Assembly (NCBI RefSeq): GCF_011516735.1
Contig: NZ_WOSX01000010.1
Coordinates: 1-64,000 of the forward strand
Reading direction: 5' to 3'
Source of the DNA: Acetobacter fallax
Lineage (GTDB): Bacteria; Pseudomonadota; Alphaproteobacteria; Acetobacterales; Acetobacteraceae
Length of the DNA: 64,000 nt
Each line of letters begins with the position of its first letter. Position 1 is the stretch's first letter. Positions 1 to 7,489 of the stretch are shown piece after piece. Under the pieces are notes generated by a model. It was not told the origin of the DNA, searched no databases, and was given only the letters and a program-made list of their open reading frames with translations. A program made the translations under genes and the position numbers.

Positions 1-67
1 GATACTGCGCTCGGGTGATTTCAGTCCAGGCCATCTTGATCTCATCAGGTTATCGCAAACCCATGAA

Positions 68-556
68 TCATAACCCGCTGAAATCACTCAACTCATTTTC
101 GGTCAGACACTGAGACCTGCCAAACAGCGACATCCCCACAAATCCACGCACAACAAGTTTCTGGCCACCATCTTTAAGTCTCATGCTGCAATCATAGACT
201 TCACCACTTGCCGGATCGAGAATATTGCCACCTTCCCAGTGAGACCCATCCTTTTTCATGCCTCTGATAATAGGTAATCCTGTCAGCAACTGATCTTTGC
301 GCTCATCCTTACAGGCCGTGCATCGCCGGTCAGGCGGAATGGCCGGATCAAGGCTCCGCACAATCTCACCGCCGAATTCACCAGATGCTGTTTCAGAAAT
401 CCTCACAATAGCTTTAGGTTTTCCTGTCCTGTCATCAATGGTCCGCCAGAGTCCGACCGGGCTCATCGCCGTGTCAGCGTAAGCAACGCTTCCCCACATA
501 AAAATCGAAAACGAAATAATCATTACAGATGAGACAAGTCTTTTCATCGTTTTCAT
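68..556 (-). CDS. DUF2147 family secreted protein
   Basis: The translated protein has a hydrophobic signal peptide (through SVAYADTA) followed by a domain beginning SPVGLWRTIDDRTGKPKAIV, the characteristic start of DUF2147 proteins, with later GG-ILDPASGEVYDC and KL-V-GF-G motifs of that family. Length (about 160 residues) matches. It carries a CTAC cysteine pair near the middle and two later cysteines, so a disulfide or metal site in the periplasm is possible. DUF2147 proteins have no settled biochemical role. Several in-frame ATG codons lie close together (574, 556 and 547 on this strand); I chose 556 because it gives a normal basic n-region. No operon partner is seen; a palindromic repeat lies directly upstream. 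Confidence 0.85.
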   Translation of the reverse strand: MKTMKRLVSSVMIISFSIFMWGSVAYADTAMSPVGLWRTIDDRTGKPKAIVRISETASGEFGGEIVRSLDPAIPPDRRCTACKDERKDQLLTGLPIIRGMKKDGSHWEGGNILDPASGEVYDCSMRLKDGGQKLVVRGFVGMSLFGRSQCLTENELSDFSGL

Positions 557-599
557 TTCCATAAAAGGGAGCATTTATACCATCCCGCATAAAGACTGA

Positions 600-760
600 C
601 CGTCATGCGAAGGCGTGCTGCGCACGACGGCCCCATCGCCCCGATCTGCTGACTAACAAAGCGGATTCCAAAGGTCTGTGACCTTTGGCGGGGTACGGGG
701 CGGAGCCCCGGGACTCTCTTTCCGTGTGTCAGCCTCAACGCCGGATGGTATTAAAGGAAA
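600..760. repeat. Modular palindromic repeat, copy 1
   Basis: Contains the module CGTCATGCGAAGGCGTGC...GCACGACG, the CCAAAGGTC-type stem-loop in degenerate form (TTCCAAAGGTCTGTGACCTTTGG), and a tail with CTCTCTTTCCG and TCAGCCTCAACGC that recurs near 18483-18572. The rest of the 575-941 gap holds no convincing gene. Confidence 0.8.
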
Positions 761-941
761 TACAGAAAATCAGACTCCGCTTCCGGACATTACATCGGTG
801 AACAAACTGACCGGGCTCAGGTTTTCAGAAAAACAGATCACCTTTCTGTCAATCAGACCACATCGACGGCAAGACGACTCTGTCACACCGGATTCATGAA
901 AATTGAACGTCCTGAAAAATATTCTCCCGATCAGTTTTCGT

Positions 942-1535
942 TCAGTTCAATGTGTTAAAATGGCGCACAATCCAGGAAACATTATAGAGCAGTGCCACTG
1001 TCACGAAAGCCATCTGAAACCGTCTGTTCGAAGACCAGGCCGCGACAGCACAGAGACAAAGATAAACAGGAACGCGAAACCAGTATTCCTCTGAAAACAA
1101 AGCATAATGCGCTGGCCCCTTGATCAGCGTATCGATCAGATCAAATACAACCGTAGCAGCCAGAACACCGAAAAACCACTTGCGCCGGGACATGAAAAAA
1201 TCCCTGTAGCCGCTGTAATCACTGATCGTGTCCGGAAACAGAAGAGCACACAGAAAAAACAGAAAAATCATGTAAACAACAAGGAACAGATAAATTTCAA
1301 ACGTCCAGTGCGGCACTTCGGCCAGCCAGCATTGCCACCACCAGAAATGCACAAGCGTCAGCAACATATTCAGAACCCAGCCGATATGCACAGCGTCAGG
1401 CCTGGCGGTCCCCGGATGCTGGATAATCTTCACAAGGCCGTTGAGAAGCCGGGTGACACTCAGGCCCAGAATCATTCCCAGAACCATCCGCACATGCTGA
1501 AAAATTTCGACGGGTGAAAGAGGCGGGGTCGTCAT
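942..1535 (-). CDS. Hypothetical multi-pass membrane protein
   Basis: A 197-residue protein with about five or six hydrophobic segments (for example VRMVLGMILGLSVTRLLNG, IYLFLVVYMIFLFFLCALLF, WFFGVLAATVVFDLIDTL, VPVYLCLCAVAAW, MAFVTVALLYNVSWIV). It starts with ATG and the C-terminus is short and polar. I do not recognise a family. The coding probability is supported by the even spacing of membrane segments and by charged loops such as MSRRKW and SSNRRF. Transcribed away from dnaB; no evident partner. Confidence 0.7.
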   Translation of the reverse strand: MTTPPLSPVEIFQHVRMVLGMILGLSVTRLLNGLVKIIQHPGTARPDAVHIGWVLNMLLTLVHFWWWQCWLAEVPHWTFEIYLFLVVYMIFLFFLCALLFPDTISDYSGYRDFFMSRRKWFFGVLAATVVFDLIDTLIKGPAHYALFSEEYWFRVPVYLCLCAVAAWSSNRRFQMAFVTVALLYNVSWIVRHFNTLN

Positions 1536-1745
1536 ACGCAGCAGCCCTTAACCAGAGGAACCAACCAGTCCATAACAGGCACACGCGGCGAACCGAGTCT
1601 GTGCGGATCTTCCTCGCATGCAGGCGGATCAGCCACAATATAGCCGTGGCATCCGGGATCACAGGGCATCGTATTCCTGTCGTTATCGTGTGACGAACCA
1701 CTTCCGGGGCTGCACCGGGATCGCATCAGATGGTAGAGAGGGGGC

Positions 1746-3284
1746 GTGAACATGATCGATTCCCCAACCCCCGCTACCGGCACCCCATCCTCTTCCCCGA
1801 ACGGTGAAACCATTCTGGGCGTCTCCCTCCGTGCGCCCCCGGCAAACGTGGATGCCGAACAGGCTCTCCTCGGCGCCCTGCTTACCAACAACCGCGCCTA
1901 TGACCGCGTCTCGGACTTCCTGACTGGCGCCCATTTCGCCAACCAGATCAACGGCGCCATCTACGACGCCATCGCGAAACGCATCGAGGGCGGCCAGCTC
2001 GCCGACCCGGTCACACTCCGCGCCACGCTGGAACACTCCGGCATCCTTGATGAAGTCGGCGGCATTCCCTATCTCGCCCGCCTGCTGACCTCGACCGTCG
2101 GCATTATCAACGCCGGCGATTACGGCCGCGCCATCCACGATGCCTGGCTGCGCCGCCAGCTCATTGACATCGGCGAAACCATGGTCAACAACGCCTTTGG
2201 CGGTGTTGATCTCGACGGTCAGGATCAGATCGCCGCCGGCGAAGAACAACTCTTCCGTCTCGCCACCGACAAAGGCCAGGATGGCGGCTTCACCGGCTTC
2301 GACAGGGCCCTCGCCAACGCTCTGGAGGTCGCCGAAAAAGCCTTCCGCAACGAAGGTGACGTCTCCGGCCTCACCTCCGGCCTGCGCGATTTCGACAAGA
2401 AAACCGGCGGCCTCCACCCCTCCGATCTTCTCATCCTCGCTGGTCGCCCCGCCATGGGCAAAACCGCGCTTGCCACCAAAATCGCGTTCTCCGCCGCGCG
2501 CTCCCTTCAGCGCAAAGCCGAAGAACAGGGAGACGGTGTCCAGCCCGAAGGCTCGGTCGCCATCTTCTCGCTCGAAATGTCCGCCGAACAGCTCGCCACC
2601 CGTATCCTCTCCGAACAGGCCGAAGTCTCCGGCGAGCGCATCCGTCGTGGTGATATCGGCCAGAAGGAATTCGACCGCTTCGTCCGCGTCAGCCGTGAAC
2701 TCGCCCAGCTTCCGATGGTCATCGACGACACCCCGGCCATCTCCCTCTCCGCGATGCGAACCCGTTGTCGCCGCCTCAAACGCACCAAAGGCCTGAGCCT
2801 CGTCGTGGTCGATTATCTCCAGCTCATGCGCCCCGCCGTCGGCACCCGCCCCGACAGCCGCGTGCTGGAAATCTCGATGATCACCCAGGGCCTGAAAGCC
2901 ATTGCCAAGGAACTGGAAGTCCCCGTCATCGCACTCTCCCAGCTCTCCCGTCAGGTCGAAAGCCGCGAAGACAAGCGCCCGATGCTCTCCGATCTGCGTG
3001 AATCCGGCTCCATTGAGCAGGACGCCGACGCCGTCATGTTCGTCTACCGCGACGAATACTATCTCCAGCAGCGTGAACCCAAAGAAACCGCCTTTGAATC
3101 GTCAGAAAAATATCAGATCGCCCTGGATGACTGGCGCCGCAAAATGGAACTCGTCCACAACAAAGCCGAGCTGATCCTGGAAAAACAGCGTCACGGCCCT
3201 ACCGGTGCCATCCAGCTCTTCTTCGAAGGCGAATTCACCCGCTTCGCCGACCTCGATACGCTCCACGAAGACTATCATCAGTGA
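1746..3284 (+). CDS. dnaB: Replicative DNA helicase DnaB
   Basis: Unwinds DNA ahead of the replisome as a homohexamer loaded at the origin. Residues about 30-145 form the N-terminal DnaB domain (NVDAEQALLGALL at the start). The RecA-like helicase core follows, with Walker A GRPAMGKT at about 233-240, Walker B LVVVDYLQLM near 355, the ALSQLSRQVE segment, and the C-terminal RESGSIEQDADAVMFVYRDEYY motif. At 512 residues it is slightly longer than the usual 470, owing to a proline/serine-rich N-terminal extension. The reading frame opens with GTG at 1746 and has ATG two codons later (1752); either could be used. No intein is present at the usual insertion sites. Confidence 0.97.
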   Translation: MNMIDSPTPATGTPSSSPNGETILGVSLRAPPANVDAEQALLGALLTNNRAYDRVSDFLTGAHFANQINGAIYDAIAKRIEGGQLADPVTLRATLEHSGILDEVGGIPYLARLLTSTVGIINAGDYGRAIHDAWLRRQLIDIGETMVNNAFGGVDLDGQDQIAAGEEQLFRLATDKGQDGGFTGFDRALANALEVAEKAFRNEGDVSGLTSGLRDFDKKTGGLHPSDLLILAGRPAMGKTALATKIAFSAARSLQRKAEEQGDGVQPEGSVAIFSLEMSAEQLATRILSEQAEVSGERIRRGDIGQKEFDRFVRVSRELAQLPMVIDDTPAISLSAMRTRCRRLKRTKGLSLVVVDYLQLMRPAVGTRPDSRVLEISMITQGLKAIAKELEVPVIALSQLSRQVESREDKRPMLSDLRESGSIEQDADAVMFVYRDEYYLQQREPKETAFESSEKYQIALDDWRRKMELVHNKAELILEKQRHGPTGAIQLFFEGEFTRFADLDTLHEDYHQ

Positions 3285-3429
3285 TCCGCAAAACCTCAGC
3301 CCCTGCGGGTTCCCGAAGAACAGCCATGTCCCCGCATCCACTTCCCGCCTGACAGCCTTTTTTGCATGGTGCCACCCGGCCAGAAAATCCTGAGCGTGCC
3401 CGGCCGCGCCAGCAAAAGGACTAAGAACG

Positions 3430-4068
3430 CTGCTTCACCACCTGGATAACCTCCTCCAGCATTACGGCTACGGCGTCGTGACCCTCATTGTCATGGCCGA
3501 AAGCATGGGCCTTCCCGTGCCTGCCGAAGCCTGCATCATCACAGCATCGCTCTACACCCTGAAAACCCACCATCTGGAAATCCAGTGGGTTGCCTTAGCC
3601 GCCATCGCGGGCGCCATTATCGGCGATAATTTCGGCTATCTTATCGGCCGCAAAGTCGGTCTGCCGCTGCTGCGGAAACACGGAAGCAAAATAGGCCTGA
3701 CAGAAAACAGGCTGATCCTCGGGCAATACCTCTTCCACCACCACGGCAGCGCAATCGTCTTCTGCGGCCGTTTCGTCTCCGTGATGCGCGTCTTCGTCGC
3801 CCTGCTCGCCGGCGCCTGCAGGATGCGCTGGCCCCGGTTCATGCTGTTTAACGCGCTGGGCGGTTCCTGCTGGGCCGGCGGCTACGCATTCGGCACTTAC
3901 ATGCTGGGTCGCAAGATCTCACAGGTCTCCGGCCCGGCCGGAATCGCCATCGGCGTTCTCGCCGCGGCCTGTATGGTCGGCACCGGCATGTTCCTGAAAA
4001 AGAACGAAAAGCAACTGACCCAAAAAGCACTAGCCGAAGCAAAAAGCGGTCAGCTCGCAGAACCCTGA
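3430..4068 (+). CDS. DedA family membrane protein, apparent CTG start
   Basis: DedA proteins are inner-membrane proteins of the VTT superfamily, linked to membrane homeostasis and lipid carrier recycling. The family signatures are present: ESMGLPVPAE near the start, GAIIGDNFGYLIGRK, FCGRFVSVMRVFVALLAG, and FNALGGSCWAGGYAFGTYMLG. The first usual start in frame is GTG at 3478, but family homology (LLHHLDNLLQHYGYG) extends upstream to about codon 3430, where CTG CTT CAC CAC aligns with the usual M-L-H-H start; AAAGGA at 3415-3420 is a well-placed ribosome site. A stop at 3391 excludes a longer form. I therefore infer initiation at CTG 3430, or decay of an original ATG. Confidence 0.85.
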   Translation: MLHHLDNLLQHYGYGVVTLIVMAESMGLPVPAEACIITASLYTLKTHHLEIQWVALAAIAGAIIGDNFGYLIGRKVGLPLLRKHGSKIGLTENRLILGQYLFHHHGSAIVFCGRFVSVMRVFVALLAGACRMRWPRFMLFNALGGSCWAGGYAFGTYMLGRKISQVSGPAGIAIGVLAAACMVGTGMFLKKNEKQLTQKALAEAKSGQLAEP

Positions 4069-4143
4069 TGCCTTACGCCTGAAGAGCCGCCATCAGATGG
4101 GCCAGACGATTCGTGACCGTACGACAGTTCAGTGCTTTTTCAA

Positions 4144-4662
4144 CGTGTTTCAGGCTCCATCAGTCATGAGTCCGACGACCGGCAGATGCTCAATGTCACA
4201 AGCACCAATTACAATCTCAATACAGGCGCCGCAGAAAGCCGGCTCAAACCGTTTAAACCAGAACAGGTCCTGACCTGCGAAGGCGGTTTCAAAACCATGC
4301 TGTTCGATCGCCACCTGCGCTTCAACGCCGCCGGATTCTACTATGACTATCGCGACCAGCAGCTTCCCGGATCCATCCCCGTACCACCCTACGATGTCCC
4401 TGGCGGCTACGTGAACGCCCCGCGCTCATACATCTGCGGCGGCGGAATTCGATATCGAAGCGCACCCCTTTCACGGCCTGACTCTGACACAGAACTTCAA
4501 CTACCAGAACGGCGCCTATAAACAGTTCCAGAGCCTCAACCGTGGCACCACAACAAGCCAGTTCGCCGCTACTGGCTTTCCGGCGGAACCCAGGCCACCT
4601 TCTACGGCGTCATGCCCGGCCTGCCCCGCTTTGTCGGCGCACGTATCAACCTGACCTACTGA
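4144..4662 (+). pseudogene. TonB-dependent receptor, decayed C-terminal fragment
   Basis: Only the last part of an outer-membrane siderophore-type receptor remains. Visible pieces in successive frames are LKPFKPEQVLTCEGGFKT and RFNAAGFYYDYRDQQ (frame of 4132), then EFDIEAHPFHGLTLTQNFNY after a frameshift near 4437-4446, then RYWLSGGTQATFYG ending in RINLTY and a stop at 4660-4662 after a second frameshift near 4565-4570. The terminal ...NLTY is a normal beta-barrel end. The plug domain and most of the barrel are missing upstream. It lies just before the dicarboxylate carrier; no function is expected. Confidence 0.85.
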
Positions 4663-4683
4663 CCGCCACCACAGGATCATCAC

Positions 4684-6000
4684 ATGACAGACATGCCGAA
4701 GACCGGAACCCCCTCACACAGGCGACTCCGCTTCGGCATTTTCCAGCAGGTCTGCGTCGCCACCATCATCGGCCTGATCCTGGGACTGGCCGACCCGGCA
4801 CTGGCAGCAGAGACCCGCTGGACAACAGACCTGTTCCTGCATCTCATCATCATGGCCGTCGGGCCGCTGCTGTTCTGCATCATCGTCACAGGCATTACAG
4901 GAGCCGGTTCGCTCAGAACCGTCGGTCGCCTCGGCGTGCGGGCCCTGATCTATTTCGAGGCCATGACCACGCTCGTGCTCCTGCTCGCCGTGGGCGCGGC
5001 CCTGCTCATCCGTCCCGGCGCCGGAATGACCTTTACAGCCACACCCGCGGACTCACAGGCCGTCGCCTCCTATGCCGGTAACGCCCACCTTCTGCACAGC
5101 CAGGGCCTGACCGGCTTCCTCATGGCCCTGATTCCCCATTCACCAGCCTCCGCCTTCGCGGAAGGCAACGTGTTGCAGATCCTGTTCTTCGCCATCCTGT
5201 TCGGATGCTGCCTGAATCAGATCGGACCAGCCGGAGCGCCCGTCGTCAGACTCGTGGAAAGCCTGTCCACGCTGTTTTCCCGGATGATGAAATATATCAT
5301 CGCGGTCGCGCCACTGGGTGTCTTCGGTGCCGTCGCCACCACCACCGCGCGCTACGGCATCGGCGCCATCATTCAGCTTGGCGCCTTCACCCTGCTCTAC
5401 TTTCTGGCGATCGCCCTTTTCGTCTTCGTCATCCTCGGAGGCTGCCTTGCCGCCTGCGGCATAAAGCCTGTGCGGTTCTTCCTTTATTTTCGGGAAGAGA
5501 TTCTTATCGTCACCGCCACAACAAGCTCCGATGCCGTCTTGCCGGTCATCATGACGAAACTTGAGGCCATCGGCGTCTCCCGACAGGTCATCGGGCTCGT
5601 CGTTCCGGCGGGATATTCCTTCAATCTCGACGCCCTCTCGATCTATCTCGGATTTTCCGTCGTTTTCCTGGCCCAGGTCACCGGAACACACCTGACCTGG
5701 ATTCAAATGGCGACAATGCTGCTCACCGCGCTCGTCACCTCCAAAGGTGCCCACGGCGTGCCCGGAATCGCCATCGTCGTCCTGGCTGCAACCCTGGCCG
5801 CCATTCCCTCCATTCCGGTCGCCAGCCTCGTCCTTCTTCTCGCTGTGGACTGGTTTATCGGAATTGCCCGCGCAGTGGGCAACCTTGCCGGAAACTGTGT
5901 GGCGCCGGTTGTCGTTGCCGCATGGGAAGGCCAGCTTGATCGCGACCGGGCAGCCGATATTCTCGGATATGCCGGGCAGGATAAGGACCAGACCGCATGA
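4684..6000 (+). CDS. dctA: Dicarboxylate/amino acid:cation symporter (DctA-like)
   Basis: Sodium- or proton-coupled uptake of C4-dicarboxylates or related acids across the inner membrane (DAACS family). At 438 residues it has the expected length. Family landmarks: the SLRTVGRLGVRALIYFE-type segment after helix 2, PGAGMTF, the re-entrant serine-rich loop TTSSDAVLPVIMTKLEA, VVPAGYSFNLDALSIYLG, SKGAHGVPG, and VDWFIGIARAVGNLAGN. The TTSSDAVLP loop corresponds to the substrate-binding TSSS motif of this family. Its stop overlaps the start of the following Ldh2-type dehydrogenase by four bases, so import and oxidation of the same hydroxyacid is a reasonable inference; the substrate itself cannot be read from sequence. 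Confidence 0.9.
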   Translation: MTDMPKTGTPSHRRLRFGIFQQVCVATIIGLILGLADPALAAETRWTTDLFLHLIIMAVGPLLFCIIVTGITGAGSLRTVGRLGVRALIYFEAMTTLVLLLAVGAALLIRPGAGMTFTATPADSQAVASYAGNAHLLHSQGLTGFLMALIPHSPASAFAEGNVLQILFFAILFGCCLNQIGPAGAPVVRLVESLSTLFSRMMKYIIAVAPLGVFGAVATTTARYGIGAIIQLGAFTLLYFLAIALFVFVILGGCLAACGIKPVRFFLYFREEILIVTATTSSDAVLPVIMTKLEAIGVSRQVIGLVVPAGYSFNLDALSIYLGFSVVFLAQVTGTHLTWIQMATMLLTALVTSKGAHGVPGIAIVVLAATLAAIPSIPVASLVLLLAVDWFIGIARAVGNLAGNCVAPVVVAAWEGQLDRDRAADILGYAGQDKDQTA

Positions 6001-7031
6001 GTGAACCAGACCGGTTTCCGGAGCCACTCCTTCGTGACCGTACCGAAGCCCTTCTGACGCAGGCCGGCGCCCGCCCCGACGACGCGCGGGACACTACCCG
6101 CGCCCTGCTGTACGCCTCGCGCATCGGCGTGGACAGTCACGGTGTCCGTCTGGCACCCGGCTATGCGGAACTGCTCCGCTCCGGCGGCTTCAACGCCTCG
6201 CCCAACTATGCGCTGCGTCACACGGCACCGGCCGCCGCCATGCTGGATGCCGATAACGGACTCGGACACCCCGCCTCCTTCAAAGCAATGAACGCCGCCG
6301 TTGATCTGGCACGGGAAACCGGTATCGCCGCCGTCGGCGTCCATCATTCCTCGCATTTCGGCGCCGCAGGCGCCTATGCCGTCGCTGCGGCGGAACAGGG
6401 CATGATCGGTCTGGTCAGCACCAATTCGGATGCCGCCGTCTGCCTGTTCGGCGGAGCCGTTCCTTTTCACGGCACCAACCCCATCGCCATGGCGGCACCA
6501 GTCCCAGACACAAATCCCTGGCTGCTGGACATGGCGACATCATCGATCCCGTTCAACCGGGTAAAACTTTACCGCTCACTGAATCAGGCTCTTCCCGCAG
6601 GTGTCGCGGTCGATGCGAACGGTCACCCGACTCAGGACCAGCATGCGGCGGCTTTCCTCCAGCCTCTTGGCGGAAAGGATTATGGCTTCAAAGGCGCTGC
6701 TCTGGCAGGCGTCGTCACCATTCTTTCCGCTGTCATAACCGGCGCAACACCCGACCCGGAAATGGTCCCCACTGACGCAACCCGCAACGCAAATACGCCA
6801 CAGAATGTCGGGCACTTTTTCATCGCCATCAATCCGGATCATTTCGTCGGACGCACCGCTTACGAAACCGCGATAACCCACTACCTCGCGCTTCTGCGAA
6901 ACTCGCCTGCCACCGATCCCGCCCATCCGGTGATGGCGCCCGGAGACCGGGAATGGAAGGAAGCGGCCGAACGGATGAAGCATGGCATTCCTGTCGATCC
7001 CGATACGATGCAGGCGCTGGGACTAAAATAA
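5997..7031 (+). CDS. Ldh2 family malate/L-lactate-type dehydrogenase
   Basis: NAD(P)-dependent 2-hydroxyacid oxidoreductase of the malate/L-lactate dehydrogenase family (a fold distinct from classical MDH/LDH). The sequence shows ASRIGVDSHGVRLAPGYAELL near residue 42, the catalytic HHSSHFGAAGAYA near 115, GTNPIAMAAP, LDMATS and GGKDYGFKGAALAG. Length 344 is typical. Substrates in the family include malate, lactate, ureidoglycolate and 2,3-diketogulonate, so specificity is open. The ATG overlaps the transporter stop (ATGA), showing translational coupling in a two-gene operon with the dicarboxylate carrier. Confidence 0.9.
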   Translation: MSEPDRFPEPLLRDRTEALLTQAGARPDDARDTTRALLYASRIGVDSHGVRLAPGYAELLRSGGFNASPNYALRHTAPAAAMLDADNGLGHPASFKAMNAAVDLARETGIAAVGVHHSSHFGAAGAYAVAAAEQGMIGLVSTNSDAAVCLFGGAVPFHGTNPIAMAAPVPDTNPWLLDMATSSIPFNRVKLYRSLNQALPAGVAVDANGHPTQDQHAAAFLQPLGGKDYGFKGAALAGVVTILSAVITGATPDPEMVPTDATRNANTPQNVGHFFIAINPDHFVGRTAYETAITHYLALLRNSPATDPAHPVMAPGDREWKEAAERMKHGIPVDPDTMQALGLK

Positions 7032-7039
7032 TACCGGCG

Positions 7040-7480
7040 GTTGTGAAGACTGACCTGTCGATGAGAAATCCGGGCTCTGCCCGGACCCGGCAGGGGTCGT
7101 CACGCGAAGGCGTGCTGCACTCCGATCAGTTGAATACAAGCCGGTTTCCAGAGGCTCTGTTGTCATTAAGTGCTGGCTCCTTCCCAGGGCTTTGCCCTGG
7201 AACCCACCAAAGGTCACAGACCTTTGGAAACCATTTTATTATGAATCAATCGGGGTGCAGGGGCCTGCGGTCCCTGCCGGGTCCGGGCAGAGCCCGGATC
7301 TGCTAACCCTTTGAAAAATAACAGATCAACACGTAACGACAACAGAGCCTTTGCCGAGTTCCAAGGCAGAAGAGCCCTGCTAATCCTGCCCTTTCCGGTC
7401 CTGCACCGGCAAGTCCTTCACCTGCCAGTCGCACACAGGTCAAAGGCCAGACCCTCTGATATAAAGCGCAGACCGCGAAC
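7040..7480. repeat. Modular palindromic repeat, copy 2 (compound)
   Basis: A compound locus. It begins with the module GGTTGTGAAGACTGACCTGT, followed by an inverted half unit (GGGCTCTGCCCGGACCCGG). Then comes a full direct unit with stem-loops CCAGGGC/GCCCTGG (7183-7200 region), CCAAAGGTC/GACCTTTGG and GCAGGG/CCCTGC. It ends with the module ACAGGTCAAAGGCCAGACCC near 7436-7456. It fills the gap between the Ldh2 gene and the 3' end of the MprF-like gene, and reaches the latter's stop codon. Confidence 0.9.
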
Positions 7481-7489
7481 AGAGCCTTC

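Noticed and set aside
7032-7489. Continuation of the MprF synthase domain in another frame
   Set aside because: Minus-strand frames here translate only repeat sequence; no synthase motif was found.
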